From: Acephala macrosclerotiorum
Taxonomy: Eukaryota; Ascomycota; Leotiomycetes; Helotiales; Mollisiaceae
DNA length: 64,000 bases
NCBI GenBank assembly: GCA_014904845.1
Contig: MU119241.1
Span: 1 to 64,000, forward strand
Direction: 5' to 3'
Shown one piece after another: positions 58,550 through 64,000 of the stretch; position 1 is the first letter of the stretch; each line of letters opens with the position of its first letter. The translations under genes were made by a program, and so were the position numbers. The notes under the pieces are model-generated. The model worked only from the letters and a program-made list of their open reading frames with translations, was not told the origin of the DNA and searched no databases.

Positions 58550-59806
58550 ATGGCGGCTCTAGATGCGCAGAGCAATTGGAACGTTGAAATGTCCAAACCG
58601 TTCCGGATCCCTATACATTTGAAAGACAGACTATCCCTCCGCGGAGGCACTCCTATTCCAGTCATCCTGCCTTCGAAGGCCGGCCGCGAGGTCCTCCTAC
58701 CTTCTGAAGTCATCTCCCACATCCTCTCCTATATACCCCACCGATCATCAACCCAAGGGACCTTCTGGGCTTGCGCTCTTGTCTCTCGCGCGTGGTACTC
58801 TGCCAGTATTACTACGCTATACGGGCAACCATTCCTCACTGGCAGCAACTTCAACGAGTTTGTCACCACTGTCTGTCCTTCGAAGAATGCCCATATTCGA
58901 CAATCCGCACTTTCCGTCTTTGTGAAGCGCCTTGACATGGGAGATCTGGTACATAACTCAAGCCGAAGCTTGACTGCAAGACTGCTTGGACGGTTGAAAG
59001 GAAATATAGAGGAGTTCGTCGCACCGCAAGCTTCCTTTGCCATCAATAGTTTTGCCGCCTTAAGCAAATGCACGAAATTGCGGCACTTGGACTTGTCTTT
59101 GATATCGGCTTCGATATCAAATAAACTGCTCTTTTCAACGCTCAAGTCATTGACAGAGCTGGAGACTTTGTTCTTTCCGAGAAGCTCAAGCTATGATCAG
59201 CAAGCGGAGGCGGAACCTTACAGTTGGCCACCACGATTGAAAGCATTACATCTGGCCGGAGGAATTTCAGATAACTTTTTGTGTACGCATCTGTCTAATG
59301 TGTCGCCAACGCTGGCTCGACTCAGCATACAGTCATGCCCGCAAGTTCACGTATCGTCTTTATTAGCCATGCTAGAAAAGATTGGCTCGCAACTCAGACA
59401 TTTGACAATTCGCGCCCCCATGCCGCATCTATTTCAGGGATCGCTAGACTCGCTGTTTCTGGACCTTCCTTCGTTGACGGCTTTGCGGATATCTGCAGAC
59501 TATATTAGCGATGCACTCTTCTCGGCCGAATCCATTCCACAGGACCATCCTTTGAGGATATTGGATTTGGAGTGCTCACCTACAGCAGGAGCAGACGTAG
59601 AGATCAGTGCTACCGCCATTTATGATGCTGTCGAAAGAGGGCAATTGTCGAATCTGAGAAGCGTTCGAGTCAGCATGAGATTGGCCTGGGCGGCCACGGA
59701 AGGCACAAGATTAGATGCCAGCGATTTGCTGGAAATAATCGAGGAAAACGAAATGGAAAGGCCTTTGGGTGTGCTGACTGGGGTCTGGTGGAATATGCCT
59801 GATTAG
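58550..59806 (+). CDS. F-box protein with leucine-rich C-terminal region
   Basis: One exon of 418 residues from MAALDAQSNWNVEM. An F-box-like segment lies at about residues 48-95 (REVLLPSEVISHILSYIPHR...FWACALVSRAWYSASITTLYGQPFL). The rest has irregular leucine-rich repeats (LRHLDLSLI, LTELETLFFP, LKALHLAGG, LARLSIQSCPQV, LRHLTIRAP, LTALRISADYI, LRILDLECSP, LRSVRVSMRL). F-box proteins recruit substrates to SCF ubiquitin ligases through Skp1; here the LRR region would bind the target (inference). The start lies 292 bp from the divergent Gemin2-like start. The gene is intact. Confidence 0.85.
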   Translation: MAALDAQSNWNVEMSKPFRIPIHLKDRLSLRGGTPIPVILPSKAGREVLLPSEVISHILSYIPHRSSTQGTFWACALVSRAWYSASITTLYGQPFLTGSNFNEFVTTVCPSKNAHIRQSALSVFVKRLDMGDLVHNSSRSLTARLLGRLKGNIEEFVAPQASFAINSFAALSKCTKLRHLDLSLISASISNKLLFSTLKSLTELETLFFPRSSSYDQQAEAEPYSWPPRLKALHLAGGISDNFLCTHLSNVSPTLARLSIQSCPQVHVSSLLAMLEKIGSQLRHLTIRAPMPHLFQGSLDSLFLDLPSLTALRISADYISDALFSAESIPQDHPLRILDLECSPTAGADVEISATAIYDAVERGQLSNLRSVRVSMRLAWAATEGTRLDASDLLEIIEENEMERPLGVLTGVWWNMPD

Positions 59807-59862
59807 TTCTTGCATAGGTAATCGATGACAGGGAATTGCTCCTTACATTGACCGTAACCTCT

Positions 59863-60630
59863 TCATTGTTTCTTGAGTTCTTCCTTCACCCCGTAATCGG
59901 ACTTCGGCTTTTCTTCGCGGTCACTCTTGCGGCGGGGCGGAGTGAACTCGATTAGATCAATGTCTTGCTCTATCTTGATATTCTTCTTTGCTCAGTATTC
60001 TGTAGGGCTTGGGGTCATCGAGTGTGGAACCTTGTTGCCTTCTTCCTTCTTGATTGTCTGGCCTTGTACGGGAGTCCGAGCACGGCGGCGTTGTTCGACG
60101 GGACTAGGTGACTTTCTCACGGGAGACAATCTGCCATAGTTCTCATCTTGATGCAGAGATTTGCTTGTGGGAGACCAGTTGATACGGCCCTTGCGCACCG
60201 GAGTGGGCGGACTGCGGAGGCGTCGGTGGCGGGGGGTAGGTGTGGCAGGGATTCCGGAAGTTCGTGCTCTCTTTGGTGTCTCTGGTGCCATCTATGTACC
60301 CGTTAGCTACTAGTCTTTGATCCCTCGATCGTGCGCCATACCTTGAATTCTAGTTCTTTAGTCGTGGTTTTGAAAAGGCTTTCGAGATGAAGTTGTGTTG
60401 CAAAACCGATACGGTATCGATCCGAAAGATCATGGTTTTGAACAGGCGAAGACGGACCCGGAACAATAGGGGCCGATGCCCCAAGCCTCTTCCTCAGTTC
60501 CCAACTCGCTTCTGTCCGTCAATTTCAGTTACTTCCGCTTGACTTTTGTCTTAGAAGATACCAGTCTCCCATTGGTTGGGTTTTCTTCATATAGCTCTTT
60601 GCTTCCATGGCCTTTGATGAATTCGAGCAT
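59863..60630 (-). pseudogene. basic Ser/Pro-rich protein with SUMO-interaction-like motif, possibly broken
   Basis: The minus strand reads TEASWELRKRLGASAP, LSDRYRIGFATQLHLESLF and KTTTKELEFK. A 50-nt intron (60341-60292) then leads to MAPETPKRARTSGIPATPTP and a basic Pro/Ser-rich stretch. TGA at 59992-59994 ends that frame, but it stays open for another 42 codons, with the SUMO-interaction-like core DIDLIEF and ending KEELKKQ at 59863. A candidate first exon (MLEFIKGHGSKELYEENP, from 60630) needs a one-base correction to join. The protein is probably nuclear. The family is not recognised. Either the TGA is a nonsense mutation or the protein ends at SPTEY and the tail is a relic. Confidence 0.45.
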
Positions 60631-61912
60631 AGAATATTAGTAATAGAATAGAGACAGCTTGGAGCTCTTCAACTCAGCAATGTACTCCGTTGACTTGAAG
60701 CCTGAATCGATGATAGTTTGCTTGAGCAACATTCAAGTAGGCCTCGGCGCTGCGTTTGCGGAACTCAAACTTAAGAGTTTGGATTTCTTTTCAGCCCAGT
60801 TGGTTAGTCTTTCAGGTTCTGAACCATATGAGGCTGACATTCAGTAGGAGGAGAGAATCATCGAGATGTGGTTCGAATGGGAAAAAAAATCTCGGGTCGA
60901 TATATGAGTTGAGCTCGAGATAGATATGGAGGCCTGCATATCTGCGAACAAGCGAGTACGAGGCCATTTCTGACACGATGGCCCCTATTCTAAGCGAATG
61001 CCAAACGATATTAAGGACATTCAGCCGAAGACCAAGCAATTGCACCCCACAAAGAGTGTAGGGATTGACTCTCTGTGTAGGATTGCCAATTATTATCACG
61101 GGAGTGCTCACGAAAATCCGAAGTGACAAGCCAGAAAACGCCTCATGTAGGAGATTTCCCATCTACTAGACAACTGCAAGTATTGTATGCGGCGAAGTCG
61201 AGCTTCACGTTCTAGGAGAGATGCTTCTCAATGGTGGTGGAGGAGACTCGACAGTGCTCTCGACCTTCCAGCCATGCCTGGACTTTCTTGGCCAACTTCC
61301 TCTCAACGAGGAAGGCTGATGACTGATGTGAAGATGGGTTGTTGCTTGAAGTATCTTAGACGAGATCTAGCGTCCTCGCTTATGCTGGAAGATCAAAAAA
61401 CCGGCTCTCAACAACCTCCCACCTCTCAACTTTGTTTTGAGAACTACAACTCCAAGTTCCAGTTCCAAAACTTATCTCCAACCTTCACGCTTTTCGAGAC
61501 CTACAAATGAGTCGCAACACTCTCCATGGACGACCCGTTAACTCTGATATCGCCCTTCAACTGGGACCGCCAACGATCGTTTACAAGAACACCTCTGTCT
61601 ACTAAACAGTGGTAGCTTCCTAATCAGCTTTTTCGATACACCTTCTACATCTTCACTATCGCCTCATTTTCCTACTCACCATTTAACTTCGACTGCAATA
61701 TCTACCAAGGCTTTGACCCTGCCAAGCTAAACCCATACGCTCTCGCTCATCTTCACCAATGACTCCTAGACAATAGCACCACCTTCAACCAGATTCCTTC
61801 TTCACAAAGGGCCACTTTATCTCTCTAAGTTACGCTCACATGGTTAGGGGAATCTAGAAGAATCTGGCTGATTGACTCTAGTCTACCGTCAACATAGCAT
61901 TATTGTTTCCCA
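60631..61912. other. intergenic, no recognised gene
   Basis: About 1.3 kb. Frames at 60812-61162 (minus) and 61187-61510 (plus) have no recognised features. A plus-strand reading at 60840-61080 (RIIEMWFEWEKKSRVDI-stop) looks coding-like but is interrupted. The right part should hold the promoter of the long frame starting at 61913. Confidence 0.4.
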
Positions 61913-64000
61913 ATGCCTCCTCTCAACCAAAGACGACACGGTGATGACGAAACATTTGAGAGTCCCGAAATCGAAAGCGATCACTCCGTGGAGAATGAAA
62001 CACAATACGAGATTCAGGATTCTGTGAAGGAGAAGCTGAGCGGTCATCATCGGCCACAGTCCGGAGAAATTGTCCTGTCACTACTATCCAAAGGTGAAGA
62101 TGGCAGCGAACAGAAACACGAAAACATGGCAAATATTCCCACGCACCATTGTTCGAAAGACCTTGGAAGTTCGGTCAATCTACATGCCATACTCTTTGAT
62201 TCTTCCTCGAGCTCTTCTTCGATCTCTTCTGATAACGAAGATGATCGAGACTCGCAGCCTGATTCTCTGCACGAGTTCCAGCATCATGCTCTGGGATCAC
62301 CATCATTATCCGAGAAGTCACAGTATCGGCGAGCTCATTACCAACTTCCGGCTGCTACGCAACCGAACACACAAGTACCTAAAAAGCCTACAAACAGATG
62401 CCTACCAGACTCGCTAACCCAGGTCAACGGAATTGACTTGCTCTCTTCTACCCAGCATCTCAGCGATGATGATTTGTTGCCAGATACTCAAGTCAATATC
62501 CGGAGCATTCATCGGTCCTTTGGTGGCAGTTCATGCACACTGACCAAAATCAATCCACCCGAGCCAAGGGCTTCCCTTTTCTCATTCAGCGGAGATGACC
62601 TTCTACCCGACACCCAAGTCAATTGTCCAAAGCTCGATGCTTGCTTGGACGATGGATCTGGCTCACCTACCCAAATGAACATAATCAAGACACATGATTC
62701 TATCAAACGAGTCAGCAGAGACGATGAGTTGTCCGACACGCAAGCCAATACTCAGATCACTAACCACTTCACCAAATGCACTCATAATTATTCAGCTACA
62801 CCAAAATACACAATAATCAATCATTTACCTAGTAAATCCTCCCATTTCGACACTTCACCTCCTTTTCCACAGATTGGGACACTTCACAAATATGCTAGTC
62901 CACCCGATGGCATCCAAACATTTACTACGTGCAACGAAGGCGCTCGCAATACCCAGACGCATGACGCTAATGATTCCTTCTTTCAAACCAGAAATGCAGA
63001 TTCGGTGCTTGAGGACGAAGATATTCCAGACACACAGAGGCAGTCCTCGCGCGTGTCAGGTTGTAGACCCACCAGTACCCAAGCTTCAATCTCGGGGGAT
63101 GAAGGTCTCCCAGATACCCAAATAGGTTCTTTTCACCGCCCCAAGCGTCAAGCTCTCGGCCTCACGGACTCTACATTAGACCGCAACCTACCTACCGCGC
63201 AGCCCAAAATGCTTTGCCCAAGCTCTCAGTTGCCGAATACTCCCTTGTCATCACAATCATTCTCAGAAGATGACTTCGCCGACACTCAAGCATCAATAGC
63301 CCCAACATTATTTCGTCGCAAGAGTACTTCAGCATTGATAGCCTCCTTCAGGTCGGACCTTTCGGTCCCTCTTCCAGAGGCAGAGAAAGCACCTCTGAAC
63401 AAGATCTCATGCCGTGAGCGGAAGACGATCGTTACTTCTTTCAATTGCCCTCCTAGTCTCATGAAGGCAATGAAGCAATGGATCAGAAAGACGCACAATC
63501 TTCTCGATCCTTTCCGCGAAGACGATGACTGTTGGTTCCACCCATCGCCACCCGCAGCCAGAGTCACATCATCCGGCCTCCGCCCCGTTGGAAAACTTCA
63601 GAGGCACTTCGCATGGCAAGACCATCGCGGCAAGCACTCTCTGGTTCTCAATTATGGCATCGTATCAAAAATCGTCAACTACAAGATGACAAAGCAACAG
63701 AAAGACGGCTTCATCAACAAGCAATGGCATCTCAGTCATTTGTGCGGCAATTGGACCTGTCTCAACCCTACTCATACGACTGTTGAGCCAGGAGGCATCA
63801 ACATCAGCAGGAATAATTGTTTTTCCCACCGCTCTGGTTGTCATCACGAGCCGAAGTGCATGAAGGACAAAAAGGTGTCTCTTGCTCCGGATGGCAAACC
63901 TATCAACCACAGCACATCATACACTAGAGGTGAAGCAACTCAGCAAGCCGTTGATAATTGGGACGACTGGTCCATGCAGAGCTTCGATAATGGCGAAGTC
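61913..64000 (+). CDS. DTQ-motif repeat protein with C-terminal His-Me-finger endonuclease zinc domain (partial)
   Basis: From MPPLNQRRHGDDETF the frame is open for 696 codons to the window edge, where it is cut. The N-terminal 460 residues are Ser/Asp/Glu/Gln-rich with a recurring motif of the form (S)xDDxLPDTQxN. DTQ starts at residues 191, 233 and 275 (exactly 42 apart) and again at 373, 401 and 457, with weaker NTQ/LTQ forms at 152 and 168. Residues 605-650 read WHLSHLCGNWTCLNPTH, then VEPGGINISRNNC, then C.HEPKC. This is the zinc-binding-loop pattern of His-Me-finger homing-endonuclease relatives (SHLC...C.NP.H..VE...N.SR..C...CHH..KC), with candidate ligands C611, C616, C636, C643 and C649 and likely catalytic H609 and N630. 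Nuclease activity is inferred. Whether a stop follows soon cannot be seen. Confidence 0.8.
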   Translation, partial: MPPLNQRRHGDDETFESPEIESDHSVENETQYEIQDSVKEKLSGHHRPQSGEIVLSLLSKGEDGSEQKHENMANIPTHHCSKDLGSSVNLHAILFDSSSSSSSISSDNEDDRDSQPDSLHEFQHHALGSPSLSEKSQYRRAHYQLPAATQPNTQVPKKPTNRCLPDSLTQVNGIDLLSSTQHLSDDDLLPDTQVNIRSIHRSFGGSSCTLTKINPPEPRASLFSFSGDDLLPDTQVNCPKLDACLDDGSGSPTQMNIIKTHDSIKRVSRDDELSDTQANTQITNHFTKCTHNYSATPKYTIINHLPSKSSHFDTSPPFPQIGTLHKYASPPDGIQTFTTCNEGARNTQTHDANDSFFQTRNADSVLEDEDIPDTQRQSSRVSGCRPTSTQASISGDEGLPDTQIGSFHRPKRQALGLTDSTLDRNLPTAQPKMLCPSSQLPNTPLSSQSFSEDDFADTQASIAPTLFRRKSTSALIASFRSDLSVPLPEAEKAPLNKISCRERKTIVTSFNCPPSLMKAMKQWIRKTHNLLDPFREDDDCWFHPSPPAARVTSSGLRPVGKLQRHFAWQDHRGKHSLVLNYGIVSKIVNYKMTKQQKDGFINKQWHLSHLCGNWTCLNPTHTTVEPGGINISRNNCFSHRSGCHHEPKCMKDKKVSLAPDGKPINHSTSYTRGEATQQAVDNWDDWSMQSFDNGEV

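Noticed and set aside
59992..59994. Programmed stop-codon readthrough
   Set aside because: TGA is followed by GCA, not by the CTA context known to promote readthrough, and the tail has no peroxisomal signal.
1..64000. tRNA, rRNA, CRISPR or bacterial-type operon signals
   Set aside because: No cloverleaf-like B-box segments, rRNA tracts, spaced direct repeats or ribosome-binding-site patterns were seen; introns show a eukaryotic nuclear genome.

Overview
The window is nuclear DNA of a filamentous ascomycete (Pezizomycotina); the order cannot be fixed from the sequence. Evidence: many short introns of about 45-75 nt with GTAAG-type donors and CTAAC/CTGAC branch sites, fungal-only families (HET-like, ankyrin protein with ubiquitin-like domain, DUF3433, DUF6536), and very AT-rich blocks with the signature of repeat-induced point mutation (RIP, C to T mainly at CpA). 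In the most extreme blocks nearly every surviving C or G is inside a CpG.

Layout. 1-9.1 kb is RIP-destroyed DNA interrupted at 6736-7858 by an unmutated GC-normal island with GC-rich hairpins and a tandem repeat of about 215 bp. 9.6-16.7 kb holds an ankyrin gene and a calpain-like protease, both intact. 18.2-21.4 kb holds a divergent pair of broken genes, a Dal5-type transporter and a TauD-type dioxygenase. 21.7-29.4 kb is a second AT-rich block containing an unmutated solo LTR (24401-24608) and a RIP-degraded hAT transposase. 29.5-34.0 kb carries two head-to-head HET-like genes, one fused to ankyrin repeats. 34.5-39.2 kb is a run of decayed genes (DUF6536, molybdopterin oxidoreductase, GH18). 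39.8-43.9 kb holds an intact CECR5-type HAD hydrolase and an intact DHA1 transporter. 45.5-53.5 kb holds gene remnants, a DUF3433 membrane protein and a broken YqcI/YcgG gene. 53602-56597 is a hAT transposon bounded by an exact 8-bp target duplication. 56.8-64 kb holds Gemin2-like and F-box genes, a damaged gene, and a long reading frame running off the window that joins a repeated DTQ motif to a His-Me-finger zinc domain.

Most notable: two introns in unrelated genes (HET-ankyrin gene, 32770-32933; DHA1 transporter, 42856-43019) are both exactly 164 nt and match at about 124 of 164 positions without gaps when counted by eye. They look like copies of an introner-like element. Second is the DTQ-repeat/His-Me-finger protein at the right edge. 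Third is the mutational stratigraphy: deeply mutated blocks, moderately mutated hAT copies, untouched insertions, and RIP-type nonsense changes leaking into single-copy genes.

Limits: all exon joins and homologies come from reading by eye. Several broken genes also show one-base contractions in short homopolymers, which could be decay or assembly error.
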